64,000 nt of DNA. Origin: PSRF01 sp051000815. GTDB taxonomy: Bacteria; Acidobacteriota; Blastocatellia; Pyrinomonadales; Pyrinomonadaceae. Below, piece after piece: positions 26,462 to 35,712 of this stretch. The position numbers and the translations under genes were made by a program. The notes beneath the pieces are model-generated. The model was given only the letters and a program-made list of their open reading frames with translations, was not told the origin of the DNA and ran no database searches. Location of the stretch: NCBI GenBank assembly GCA_051000815.1, contig JBPCNX010000099.1:48547-112546 (forward strand). The letters run 5' to 3'. Within the stretch, counting starts at the first letter, position 1. Each line of letters starts with the position of its first letter.

Positions 26462-26716
26462 AAGACTATCCTTTCAAAAACAATCTAAAATTCCGCACGT
26501 TGATCCGGGGATTACCAGAAGACAAGCCCTAGGAATGTGAAAAGTGTTTACCAGCATTCTTGCTAAGGGTCAAGGTGAGATGCTCGACTTGTTGCATGAA
26601 CTTTGTGTTACCGGATTTTCTGAACCGATGTCAGTCCAAGCTGACAAACTCCTTTCCTGTCTGCATAATGGCTGCTCTTCTGTTTGATTTATTCTTTGAA
26701 GGTGGAGCTTGCCTAA

Positions 26717-27835
26717 GTGATCATTGCTTCAGTTGAACTCCGCGAGATTCGCCTGCCCTTAGTTCACTTCTTCGAAACCAGTTTCGGTCGGACAACTGAG
26801 CGCCGGATCATTCTGGCTCAGGTTGTCGATCAAGACGGGGCCAGTGGATGGGGCGAATGCACGGCTGGTGAAGGGCCCTTCTACAGCGACGAATGGACTG
26901 ACGGGGCCTGGGTAACGATCGAAAAGTTTCTTGCGCCAATGAGTGTTGGCACAGAACTGGAAAGTGCGGCCGCCCTGTTTCAACTCCTCAGCCCTGTGCG
27001 CGGCCATCGAATGGCAAAAGCCGCGATTGAAACGGCTTGCTGGGACCTGGAGGCCCGAAGAGCGGGCTTACCTCTGTGGAAACATCTGGGCGGAACCCAA
27101 CACGAAATTGCCTGCGGCGTATCAATCGGCATTCAGAACTCTGTTGAAATCCTTCTGGAAAAGATCCAAAAGGAAATTGCCGCCGGCTACCAAAGAATCA
27201 AAATCAAGATCAAGCCGGACTGGGACGAAAGCGTCATTGAGAGGGTTCGCGAACACTTTCCCGAGACGCGGCTGGTCGGCGATGCTAACTCCGCCTACAC
27301 GCTCGCCGATGCGCCGCTTTTTCGCAGATTGGATCAATTCAACCTGATGATGTTTGAGCAGCCTCTTGCTCACGATGACATCTTCGATCATGCGGAGTTG
27401 CAGAAGCAGATCAGCACACCAATCTGTCTTGATGAATCCATTCATTCTGGCGCAGACGCGAAACATGCGATTGGATTACGCTCCTGCCGGATAATTAATC
27501 TGAAACTGGGTCGAGTGGGTGGTCATGCTGAAGCGCAGCGCGTCGAACGCGTTTGCCGGGAACATGGCGTGCCTGTATGGTGTGGCGGCATGCTCGAGTC
27601 GGGGATTGGTCGCGCTCATAATATTGCCATGTCGACTCTGCCAGGTTTCACCTTACCCGGCGATGTTTCAGCTAGTGAACGCTATTGGGAAGAAGACATT
27701 ATCGAGCCTCCCGTTACCGTTTCGTCGCAAGGTACAATTGAAGCTCCGTCGAAGGTGGGTCTGGGGTTTGAAGTTGATCTGACGCGCATAGACTCTCTGA
27801 CCGTGCGTCGGGCGACAATTCGAAACAGAAGTTAA
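26717..27835 (+). CDS. menC: Enolase-superfamily o-succinylbenzoate synthase / N-acylamino acid racemase
   Basis: A 372-residue member of the OSBS/NSAR group. Catalytic features are intact: the K-x-K pair in RIKIKIKP, metal ligands in DANSAY, EQPL and DES, and the second lysine in IINLKLGRVGG. GWGECTAGEGPFYSDEW near the N-terminus and WCGGMLESGIGRAHN toward the end are typical. Members make o-succinylbenzoate for menaquinone, racemise N-acylamino acids, or do both. No other men gene is visible here. The next gene is an M20 hydrolase, which favours an acylamino acid role. GTG start with GGTGGAG upstream. Confidence 0.85.
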   Translation: MIIASVELREIRLPLVHFFETSFGRTTERRIILAQVVDQDGASGWGECTAGEGPFYSDEWTDGAWVTIEKFLAPMSVGTELESAAALFQLLSPVRGHRMAKAAIETACWDLEARRAGLPLWKHLGGTQHEIACGVSIGIQNSVEILLEKIQKEIAAGYQRIKIKIKPDWDESVIERVREHFPETRLVGDANSAYTLADAPLFRRLDQFNLMMFEQPLAHDDIFDHAELQKQISTPICLDESIHSGADAKHAIGLRSCRIINLKLGRVGGHAEAQRVERVCREHGVPVWCGGMLESGIGRAHNIAMSTLPGFTLPGDVSASERYWEEDIIEPPVTVSSQGTIEAPSKVGLGFEVDLTRIDSLTVRRATIRNRS

Positions 27836-27876
27836 CTCTTCGCAACCGAGTCAAAAGGAAGCTGTTCGTCTCCAAC

Positions 27877-29052
27877 ATGCCATCCGAAATCTTTCACTCC
27901 CGCGCGCAGGAAATCCGAAACAGTTTCAGCGAAACGCAAGTCGAAATAATCGCGCTGATAAATGCCCTCGTTGAAGCGGAATCGCCGTCCGGTGACGAGA
28001 CTGGGAGTCGCGAGGTTGTGGCGCTGCTGGCTCAGGCGACGAAGTCGCTGAACTGCGTTAGTTCGATCGAGACAATTGACGTCCCTAACTTTGGTCAACA
28101 TCTGGTCATAAGCGCCTTCAACGAATGTGCCGGGCAGGGAAACATATTGCTCGTCGGTCACACGGACACGGTTCACTCTCGCGGTTCGCTCGCAGCAAAT
28201 CCCTGGCGCATTACAGGGAACAGAATCTACGGACCGGGAATTTATGATATGAAGGCCAATTGTGTGCTGGCCATTGAGGCCTTGCGTACTCTCGAGCGTT
28301 TGCAGATCAAACCAGATTACGGCGTGACACTGGTTCTAACGTGCGATGAAGAGGTGGGCAGTTTTACCGGTTGGCCTTTGCTCGAGCGTTTGGGACGAGA
28401 GGCGCGGGCGCGTTGCGCACTGGTGTTGGAGCCTTCAGCCGCCGGCGGATGTGTGAAAACCGCGCGCAAGGGAACTGGAATGTTCACGATGACGACTCAG
28501 GGTCGGGCGGCACACGCGGGACTGGAGCCGGGGAAAGGGGCGAGCGCAATCCTGGAACTGGCGAAACAGATTGAGCGGTTACACGCGATGAACAACTCCG
28601 GCAACGGGATCAGCGTAAACGTTGGCGTGGTGCAGGGTGGCACCCGCTCAAACGTAGTTGCTGCCGAAGCAACTGCGGAGATCGATGTGCGTTTCTCTAC
28701 CGAGGCGGAATCGCGCGAGATCGTTTCAGCTTTGCTCAACAGTGTTCCCTTCGACGACCGAGTTCGCGTGCATGTTACGGGCGGGATCAACAGGCCTCCT
28801 TTGGAAAGAACGGCCCAGGTAGAAGAGCTTTATGTGGCGGCTCGCGGCGTTGCGAAAGCTCTCGATTTTGAATTGGGAGAGGCCCACGTTGGCGGAGCTT
28901 CTGACGGAAATTTTCTTGCAGCGATGGGAATTCCGGTTCTCGATGGGTTGGGGATTGACGGCGACGGAGCTCACGCCATTAATGAACACATCTTGGCAGA
29001 TGCAATTCCGCGGCGCGGCGCCTTGATTGCCGGACTGATTGTCACACTATGA
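27877..29052 (+). CDS. M20 family metallopeptidase/deacylase (glutamate carboxypeptidase-like)
   Basis: A 391-residue two-zinc hydrolase of the carboxypeptidase G2/ArgE/DapE superfamily. Zinc ligands and catalytic residues appear in order: LLVGHTDTVHSRG, then PGIYDMKANCVLAIEAL, then the Glu pair in TCDEEVGSFTG. The dimerisation domain GRAAHAGLEPGKGASAI and a terminal DGLGIDGDGAHAINEH with the last zinc histidine follow. No signal peptide is obvious, so it is probably cytosolic. It lies 41 bp after the racemase gene and is probably cotranscribed with it; it may remove the acyl group from racemised N-acylamino acids. Confidence 0.85.
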   Translation: MPSEIFHSRAQEIRNSFSETQVEIIALINALVEAESPSGDETGSREVVALLAQATKSLNCVSSIETIDVPNFGQHLVISAFNECAGQGNILLVGHTDTVHSRGSLAANPWRITGNRIYGPGIYDMKANCVLAIEALRTLERLQIKPDYGVTLVLTCDEEVGSFTGWPLLERLGREARARCALVLEPSAAGGCVKTARKGTGMFTMTTQGRAAHAGLEPGKGASAILELAKQIERLHAMNNSGNGISVNVGVVQGGTRSNVVAAEATAEIDVRFSTEAESREIVSALLNSVPFDDRVRVHVTGGINRPPLERTAQVEELYVAARGVAKALDFELGEAHVGGASDGNFLAAMGIPVLDGLGIDGDGAHAINEHILADAIPRRGALIAGLIVTL

Positions 29053-29121
29053 CACTCCACTAACGAGACCAACCGAGTTTTCGTACCTGCCATGTTCGTC
29101 TCCTGATTCCTAATGGGTCAC

Positions 29122-29886
29122 TCACCTCTTCCTACCGCTACGTCGCGCCGCTAATCGGCGGATCACTGCAGGACTCGTAAGCTCCCGGAGCGCGTCTTTT
29201 CCCACCCAACGGGCGGCCGATTGCGGTGATTCCGCCAGGCGTCCAGCCAGTGTCACCGCCGCTGCGTTGAGCGCGGGATTGCGTTTGCCAATTGTGCGCA
29301 GGGCCCAGTTCACAGCCTTCTTGACGAAGTTCCGTTCATCGGTTGCGGCGCGCTCAATAAACAGCAAGCCCTCGAGAAACAGCTCGTCGCCGGCGGCCTT
29401 GTCATGCACCGCAAGACTCGCTAAGAGCGCAAAGGCAGCACGCTTGACGAATTCTTCGCGCCGGTTGCACCACTTCGCGACCTTCTGCCAGGAGTGCGGT
29501 GTGCGATCAAACAGATGGAAGCACAAAGTGTCGCAAATCGCCCAGTTGTCAAAGTCGCGAGACCAGCGGTCCATCTGTGCTGATGTCACGCGCGCCGGTT
29601 CGTCGACAAATGAGGCCAGCATGCGGGCCTCGTAACAACCGGTCCGCCAGAGTGCGGCGGCGAGCTCGTGATTTCGACCGAGGCGCTTTGCAAGCACTCG
29701 AATGTCGGCCACCGACACACCAAGGGCGTTATCCGAGGGAATGCCGTATCGCGCCATACCCTCGCGGGTGCGCTTGGTGCTATGGCGCTTCAACCAGGTC
29801 AGCGCGGCCTGGACCTCATCCTCGAGCGAAAGCTGCTTTACTCGCGTGTCCGCTTTGGCAGGGCTCTTTCTCCTTCTGGTAGGCAC
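29122..29886 (-). CDS. DNA alkylation repair protein, AlkD-like HEAT-repeat glycosylase
   Basis: 254 residues. AlkD-type glycosylases excise N3- and N7-alkylated purines using a curved stack of HEAT-like repeats. The hallmark RDFDNWAICD (about residues 110-119) carries the Trp and Asp needed for base excision, and NFVKKAVNWALRTIGKRNP carries the second aromatic. The N- and C-termini are basic. The GTG start is set by GGAG about 7 bp upstream. It ends convergently with the M20 gene and is followed upstream on the same strand by a FemAB/GNAT-like gene. Confidence 0.85.
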   Translation of the reverse strand: MPTRRRKSPAKADTRVKQLSLEDEVQAALTWLKRHSTKRTREGMARYGIPSDNALGVSVADIRVLAKRLGRNHELAAALWRTGCYEARMLASFVDEPARVTSAQMDRWSRDFDNWAICDTLCFHLFDRTPHSWQKVAKWCNRREEFVKRAAFALLASLAVHDKAAGDELFLEGLLFIERAATDERNFVKKAVNWALRTIGKRNPALNAAAVTLAGRLAESPQSAARWVGKDALRELTSPAVIRRLAARRSGRKR

Positions 29887-29924
29887 TTATCTTCTCCGTA
29901 AGCGGCTGCAAGTTCGCGTCGTAG

Positions 29925-31169
29925 CTAGTCCGTTTTCGGGGACGTCTCCTTAAACGGATTCCGATCCGGCGCGTCATCGTGGTGCGAAATAGTGTGGAGC
30001 AGTCCGCGGACCAGCAGGTTGAGCATGGGGATCCGGTGCCGAATCCAAATCCGCAGCGGATCAGGCCGAGCACCAAGACGTGCTTTTGGCTCAAGCGCTG
30101 TGCGGCCCAGGGAAAGTCTCCGACAGCCAAAGTTTATGGCGTCGTCAACTACAGTCTGAAGGAGACGGAAATAGATCGGAACCTCCGCGTTGACCATTCT
30201 GTCAAAACCAATGTAGTACCCGACAGCCGTGTCGCCGTCGCGCACAGTAGTTACAAATCCCAGCAGTTGATTGTCGCGCCTGACAATCGTGCAACGCAGG
30301 TCCGCCCCCAGTTGCTCTGCCAACGTGGGGAGAAATGCCGGAGACAAAGTTACCAATCTCACCCGGGCGTTGCGATGTGTTTGCAGATAGAGCTCGTGAA
30401 GGCTAGCGGCGTGGCGCGCTATCTGATCTGGGCCAATCAGAAGTTCGACCTGAAATCCAGCCTTGTCGACATCTTTATCAAGTTGTCGCGCTTGCTTGCG
30501 ATAGCGGGATGTCAGACTCGCCAGGTAATCGTCATAGGTCCGCCACTTTGTTGAAATGTCGAGCACCATGTTGGGTTCGGTTTCCAGTTGCCGATAGGAG
30601 AACCGTGACAGCGCCATCGCGCCCTGGGCGTGCGCATCGGGAATGTCTTTGACCATGACGAGAGCGGTATCCCCGAACAGCTTGTCGGCTCGACGAAGAC
30701 GGTAAAGCGCCTCAGCTACCGCAGGCCACAGTGCCGCGCTATCTTCACGCGGGGCGAAAGCGATGCCATGCATGCCCCAGGAAAGCAGGTTGCCGCAGAT
30801 GAGCATTTTCTCCTGCAACTTCTCAAGCGGCACCGCTGCTTTCCCTTTGCGGGGCTTCTGACTCACGCGCGAAAGGGAAACAGTGACACTCTGCGCGGCC
30901 ACGGCAGCTACCGGTGTGCGTCCTCGAAAGATTAGCGCATAACGCTGCAGCAAATTGTCCGGCCCCGCCTGCTCAATAACACGCAGGTACCCTTGCGTTA
31001 GAAAGAGGGAGTTGTTCGCGGTTACTGAGTTCCAGTGAGCAGCGTCCAGATAATCAATACTGTCAGCAAGTGCAAAACCGAACCCAGATGGGCGATGACG
31101 CTCTTTATGACTGTCACGCAGGTCGCGCGCTTTGTTTACGAGTTTATTCAGAGGCTTTATCTTGGGCAT
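29925..31169 (-). CDS. FemAB/GNAT-like acyltransferase (Acetyltransf_6 type)
   Basis: About 414 residues. The C-terminal half shows the BioF2-like / Acetyltransf_6 fold: YLASLTSRYRKQARQLDKDV, LHELYLQTHRNARVR, VRDGDTAVGYYIGFDR and INFGCRRLSLGRTALEPKARLG. The N-terminal half is the paired, more divergent domain seen in FemAB-like proteins. Such enzymes transfer aminoacyl or acyl groups, often in cell-envelope or peptidoglycan-related pathways. ATG 31169 and TTG 31172 are adjacent possible starts. The role is unassigned. Confidence 0.65.
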   Translation of the reverse strand: MPKIKPLNKLVNKARDLRDSHKERHRPSGFGFALADSIDYLDAAHWNSVTANNSLFLTQGYLRVIEQAGPDNLLQRYALIFRGRTPVAAVAAQSVTVSLSRVSQKPRKGKAAVPLEKLQEKMLICGNLLSWGMHGIAFAPREDSAALWPAVAEALYRLRRADKLFGDTALVMVKDIPDAHAQGAMALSRFSYRQLETEPNMVLDISTKWRTYDDYLASLTSRYRKQARQLDKDVDKAGFQVELLIGPDQIARHAASLHELYLQTHRNARVRLVTLSPAFLPTLAEQLGADLRCTIVRRDNQLLGFVTTVRDGDTAVGYYIGFDRMVNAEVPIYFRLLQTVVDDAINFGCRRLSLGRTALEPKARLGARPDPLRIWIRHRIPMLNLLVRGLLHTISHHDDAPDRNPFKETSPKTD

Positions 31170-31309
31170 CAAAGTCTAGCGTCAGTTCGAAGAGTATAGA
31201 ACAGATTCAAGCTTTCCAGATCAGTGGGCTAATGTTGTGAGTGAGCGGTTTTTATTTCGCTGCTTGCGTCCGTCTCAGCGGGACGCTACCGTTACCGGGA
31301 AAACACCAT

Positions 31310-32077
31310 ATGAAAATCGCCACCTGGAACGTCAACTCGATACTCGCGCGCTTGCCTCACGTGATTCGCTGGCTGGAATCGGTCCAACCCGATGTCTTTT
31401 GCATGCAGGAGACAAAATGCACAGACGACAAATTTCCCTTTGAGGAGTTTTCCAGAATCGGTTACTGCGCGAGTGTCTTCGGACAGCAGAGCTACAACGG
31501 CGTGGCGATCGCCGCGCGCCAGGAATGCGCCGACATCCAGCGCGGGAATTACGAAGATCAAGAAGGCGCGCACGCCCGTTTGCTGGCCGCCACGATTCAA
31601 GGGGTCAGGATGATCAACGTTTACATTCCCAATGGACAAGCGGTGGGCTCGGAAAAATTTGAGTTCAAACTCGACTGGATGAAACGCCTACGCGCGTTCC
31701 TGGATAACAACTACCAGACCAACCAGCCCGTGATCCTGTGTGGCGACTTCAATGTTGCTCCTGAGGACCGTGACGTCCATAACCCGGTGCTTTGGCAGGA
31801 ACGAATTATGTGCAGTCAGGCTGAGCGAACTGCGCTCGATCTGATCAAACGTTGGGGCTTCACGGACGCATTCCGTTTACATCACGAAGCGGGTGGGCAG
31901 TTTTCCTGGTGGGACTATCGTGCCGGCGCCTTTCGCCGCAACATGGGTCTGCGGATCGATCACGTGTGGGTAACTGGGGCCCTGGTTGGCCGTAGTGTGA
32001 ATACCTGGATTGATATCGAACCCCGCACCTGGGAACGACCTTCAGACCATGCGCCGGTGATTGCCGAGTTTGACTGA
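31310..32077 (+). CDS. xth: Exodeoxyribonuclease III
   Basis: A 255-residue AP endonuclease/3'-5' exonuclease of base-excision repair. The start MKIATWNVNSILARLPHV is the universal family N-terminus, so the upstream in-frame TTG/GTG extension was rejected. Catalytic blocks are MQETKCTDDKFP, LCGDFNVAPEDRDVHNP, FSWWDYRAGAFRRNMGLRIDH and RPSDHAPV. It lies close to the AlkD-like gene on the other strand, giving a small base-excision repair pair. Confidence 0.95.
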   Translation: MKIATWNVNSILARLPHVIRWLESVQPDVFCMQETKCTDDKFPFEEFSRIGYCASVFGQQSYNGVAIAARQECADIQRGNYEDQEGAHARLLAATIQGVRMINVYIPNGQAVGSEKFEFKLDWMKRLRAFLDNNYQTNQPVILCGDFNVAPEDRDVHNPVLWQERIMCSQAERTALDLIKRWGFTDAFRLHHEAGGQFSWWDYRAGAFRRNMGLRIDHVWVTGALVGRSVNTWIDIEPRTWERPSDHAPVIAEFD

Positions 32078-32099
32078 AGCTCAAGGAGCCGAAAAAATT

Positions 32100-32135
32100 G
32101 GCGGCGGTAACACTAGTTACCGCCGCCTATCTTCT
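32100..32135 (+). terminator. Terminator between xth and a convergent small gene
   Basis: A perfect 11-bp stem ggcggcggtaa (32100-32110) and its complement (32117-32127) enclose cactag. It is A-rich on the left and T-containing on the right, so it can serve both directions. Confidence 0.75.
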
Positions 32136-32154
32136 TTCAAGTTCTTGCTCGCTC

Positions 32155-32388
32155 CTATGGCTCGGTAGCCGGGGGGTATCCGTAGCCGGCCGGCATCATG
32201 CTAACTCCAAATGCAAACTGGATGACGATGCAGATTATAAGCAATACGGTCCAGGCCAGCATCAGATTTCTGATGTTTAGTTTTGTTGCATTCATCCATC
32301 CCCAAATGAACGTCCAGATCGAACAGGTGATAATCCCAATAATCCCATGAATTGGACCTGCGTTCTGGAATTGTTTAATCAGGAGCAT
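32155..32388 (-). CDS. Small hypothetical inner-membrane protein
   Basis: About 77 residues from ATG 32388 (MLLIKQFQNAGPIHG). Two hydrophobic helices are visible (IIGIITCSIWTFIWGW and LMLAWTVLLIICIVIQFAFG) with a Gly/Pro/Tyr-rich tail. The frame runs further upstream to a TTG at 32511, but that extension lacks membrane character and looks unlike the family, so I used the ATG. It sits beside another membrane gene on the same strand. No function is recognised. Confidence 0.55.
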   Translation of the reverse strand: MLLIKQFQNAGPIHGIIGIITCSIWTFIWGWMNATKLNIRNLMLAWTVLLIICIVIQFAFGVSMMPAGYGYPPATEP

Positions 32389-32583
32389 ATAAAACAAACT
32401 AACATCGCCAGCTCCACCAAAATCAAAAGAATTAACATTCTTCCTGCCTCCGGTTGAAGTTGTTAACTGCAAGAGTTCGGTAACGGTTGGCGTTGACCAA
32501 ACCAAGAACAACGACGAGCGAAATGTTCAAGCCCCGCCAGCGGCGGCAACGATATTGCTCTTCCCCACAACTGTCAAGAAATC

Positions 32584-33402
32584 CTAAACAAGGTGTAAAC
32601 CCCAAGTTGAAATGTCGCGTTCGAAGGCCGCTAAGAACCGTAAACCTGAGGCTGGCATCGTGCTGGTTCCCGGCAAGAAGCTGGGTGGCGCGGGCGGGTC
32701 TGGAAATTCAGATGCGCGCAGCATCAATCTGCTGCTCTCAGTTTGTTGTCGTTCGATTTCTCTCACTACCTTTAACGCCAGGAGCGCCGCTACCACGCCA
32801 AGCACGCCGCTAATTAACCCCACCACAGCCGTGGTGTCCGCCGAAATCTCTTCTCGCCACGACATTCGAAAATAAATTCGCTCGGCAAAATTGGACAGCA
32901 GCCAGGCCGCCCACCAAAGTGGGAAGAACCCTGGCGGGCTTAGTTCGCTAAACATGGAACTCGAGTTGGGCACACTTTTTTGCCACAGCTCCTTCATTGC
33001 GCGGTAAGGGACGACCAGATTGACGAAAGGCACGAAGAAGCTTCCCACCGCCCATCCCGAAGAGTATTGAAGCTGCCGCTTTCCCACCCCGAAGGCAGTT
33101 AGGTTCTCACGAGCGCGATAAACCCACATCAGAAAAAATACTACGGTCGCGATGTAAACCACGATCTCAACGAGCGCTAACCCAATTGCGAAGAGGCCCC
33201 AGGCGAGAGTCAAAGGATCGTCGGTTTCGGCGTCGCCAAACATGTCGCCCGGCGACGCGAGTTCGACCGCGGACAGGACTATCATTCCCGCGCTGGTCAC
33301 CGCGCCAATGATTAGTAGGACGCTGGTGATCTGCGCCCGAAATTGATTGGAGATGTAGCGAGGCTGAGGCGAAGCGGCGTTGAAATATGGTTGGGTGCTA
33401 AT
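32584..33402 (-). CDS. DUF4328 membrane protein, possibly starting at a rare ATT codon
   Basis: A membrane protein with RARENLTAFGVGKRQLQYSS and WAVGSFFVPFVNLVVPYRAM, the DUF4328 signature, in a roughly 240-270 residue protein with four or five helices. The usual start codon in frame is GTG at 33300, but that cuts into the first helix. In-frame coding sense continues upstream (PQPRYISNQFRAQITSVLL) to ATT at 33400-33402, which has AAAGGA nine bases before it. The 33402 end is therefore a proposal; 33300 is the conservative choice. Confidence 0.65.
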   Translation of the reverse strand: MSTQPYFNAASPQPRYISNQFRAQITSVLLIIGAVTSAGMIVLSAVELASPGDMFGDAETDDPLTLAWGLFAIGLALVEIVVYIATVVFFLMWVYRARENLTAFGVGKRQLQYSSGWAVGSFFVPFVNLVVPYRAMKELWQKSVPNSSSMFSELSPPGFFPLWWAAWLLSNFAERIYFRMSWREEISADTTAVVGLISGVLGVVAALLALKVVREIERQQTESSRLMLRASEFPDPPAPPSFLPGTSTMPASGLRFLAAFERDISTWGLHLV

Positions 33403-33462
33403 GACTTGAGTTCCTTTCTGCGACAGGTTGGGAGTAAAACCTGTTCATGGTCAAATCAATTA

Positions 33463-34563
33463 CTAGTTCGATGTGAGTTCGGCGGTTTTTTCCGTTATGT
33501 CCTTCTGTCCCCACTCGTTGTCACGGCTGGCTTCACCGGCTTTAGTGCGTTTTGCGGCTTTCATCTTTTGCACCAAATCCATATGAGTTGAGAAGTAGCT
33601 GAGACTCTTGCCGACAATTTCAGAGACTGAGCTGAATCCCTTGTCGACGACAAACTTCTCGAGTCCTGATTTCAACTCGTCGATCATCTTCACGCCGTGA
33701 AGCATGACGCCGGTGCACAACTGCACGGTTGACGATCCCAGCAGCATAAACTCGAGCGCATCGTGCGAGGACTCAATACCACCGATACCGCTGATGGAAA
33801 CTTCTTTGGGCAGGCTGAGCGCGAGCTGGCTGACCATTCGCAACGCGATTGGACGTACCGCCTGCGATGAGTAACCGCCCGGCACTGTATGTCCTTCCAC
33901 AGTCGGCATCGGCCGCAGCGTTTCCAAATCGACTCCAATTACAGAAAGAATGGTATTGATCGCGGAAATGCCCTGCGCCCCGCCACGCACCGCTGCGTGA
34001 GAGGGTTCCTTGATGTTTGTGATATTGGGCGTCATCTTCGCCCACACAGGAATCTTCGATACTTCTGTGACCCAGCTTGTAACCTCTTCGGTAAGGTCCG
34101 GATGTTCGCCCATTTCCGAGCCCATTTTGCGTTCAGTCATTCCGTGAGGGCAGGAGAAATTCAGCTCGAGAGCGTCCACGCCCGTGTCCTGCACCAACTT
34201 AGTCAGTTCCTGCCAACGCCCTTTCTCATACTCTTCCATGATGGAAGCAATCAGGATGTGATGGGGATAGTCCTGCTTCAACTGCCGAAACTCGTCAAGC
34301 CAGATGTCTATGGGTCGATCCGAAATCAGTTCGATGTTTTCAAACCCAATGACCTCGCCAGAGATTTTCGAACGGAGCTTTCCGTAACGCGGAACAACGT
34401 TCACAACCTTGGCCGACTCGAGGCTTACAGTCTTCGCGACGGCCCCACCCCAACCGGCGTCGAACGACTTGGCTATCACTCGGGCATTAGTTCCTGGCGG
34501 CCCGGAACCGAGCACGAACGGATTGGGAAATTTCATTCCGTTAACGGTTATCGAAAGATCCAT
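33463..34563 (-). CDS. preA: Dihydropyrimidine dehydrogenase catalytic subunit PreA, lacking the ferredoxin tail
   Basis: Reduces uracil or thymine to the dihydro-base, the first step of reductive pyrimidine breakdown. The FMN-binding barrel is clear: GMKFPNPFVLGSGPPGTNA, a SCPHGMTERKMGSEMGEHP active loop, WAKMTPNITNI and SGIGGIESSHDALEF. At 366 residues it ends with a charged tail. The two [4Fe-4S] motifs found at the C-terminus of E. coli PreA are missing, and no PreT gene is adjacent. The active loop has no cysteine where mammalian enzyme has one (E. coli PreA also lacks it). AGGAG precedes the ATG. Confidence 0.88.
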   Translation of the reverse strand: MDLSITVNGMKFPNPFVLGSGPPGTNARVIAKSFDAGWGGAVAKTVSLESAKVVNVVPRYGKLRSKISGEVIGFENIELISDRPIDIWLDEFRQLKQDYPHHILIASIMEEYEKGRWQELTKLVQDTGVDALELNFSCPHGMTERKMGSEMGEHPDLTEEVTSWVTEVSKIPVWAKMTPNITNIKEPSHAAVRGGAQGISAINTILSVIGVDLETLRPMPTVEGHTVPGGYSSQAVRPIALRMVSQLALSLPKEVSISGIGGIESSHDALEFMLLGSSTVQLCTGVMLHGVKMIDELKSGLEKFVVDKGFSSVSEIVGKSLSYFSTHMDLVQKMKAAKRTKAGEASRDNEWGQKDITEKTAELTSN

Positions 34564-34597
34564 TACATCGACTCCTAGAATCTAGGTTAAATTCCAA

Positions 34598-34724
34598 TGT
34601 CCAAAGTCCAACGTCCAACGTCCAAAGTCTGTTTACCGGCCCTCCCCGCACTTCACTTCTCCGGCGATGTTGTCTGACTCGTTTCATTGGACGACTTTGG
34701 ACGTTGGACCTTGGACGTTGGACC
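34598..34724. repeat. Intergenic imperfect palindrome P7 (core word gtccaacgtccaa)
   Basis: Left arm 34598-34629 and right arm 34693-34724 are 32-nt inverted copies with 29 matches, each a run of gtccaa(c/a) words. It fills the gap between preA and the ureidopropionase gene; the right arm ends 4 bp before that gene's stop codon. Confidence 0.75.
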
Positions 34725-34728
34725 GGTT

Positions 34729-35598
<870 letters not shown>

Positions 35599-35633
35599 AG
35601 TCTGATCCTTGAGTAGATGAATTTCTAAGTTGT

Positions 35634-35673
35634 AGCGGCCTTAACCTGCCGCTGTGAAATCTTCGAAGATTTC
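35634..35673. repeat. Paired small palindromes between the ureidopropionase and permease genes
   Basis: agcggc/gccgct (35634-35639 and 35648-35653) form a short hairpin. Directly after it, gaaatcttcgaagatttc (35656-35673) is a perfect 18-bp palindrome. This could be an operator or an mRNA hairpin in the pyrimidine-catabolism operon. Nothing else is apparent in this 114-bp gap. Confidence 0.5.
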
Positions 35674-35712
35674 GACGAGTCTCTAAACTGAGCTTTGGCT
35701 TAACCACCCAAC

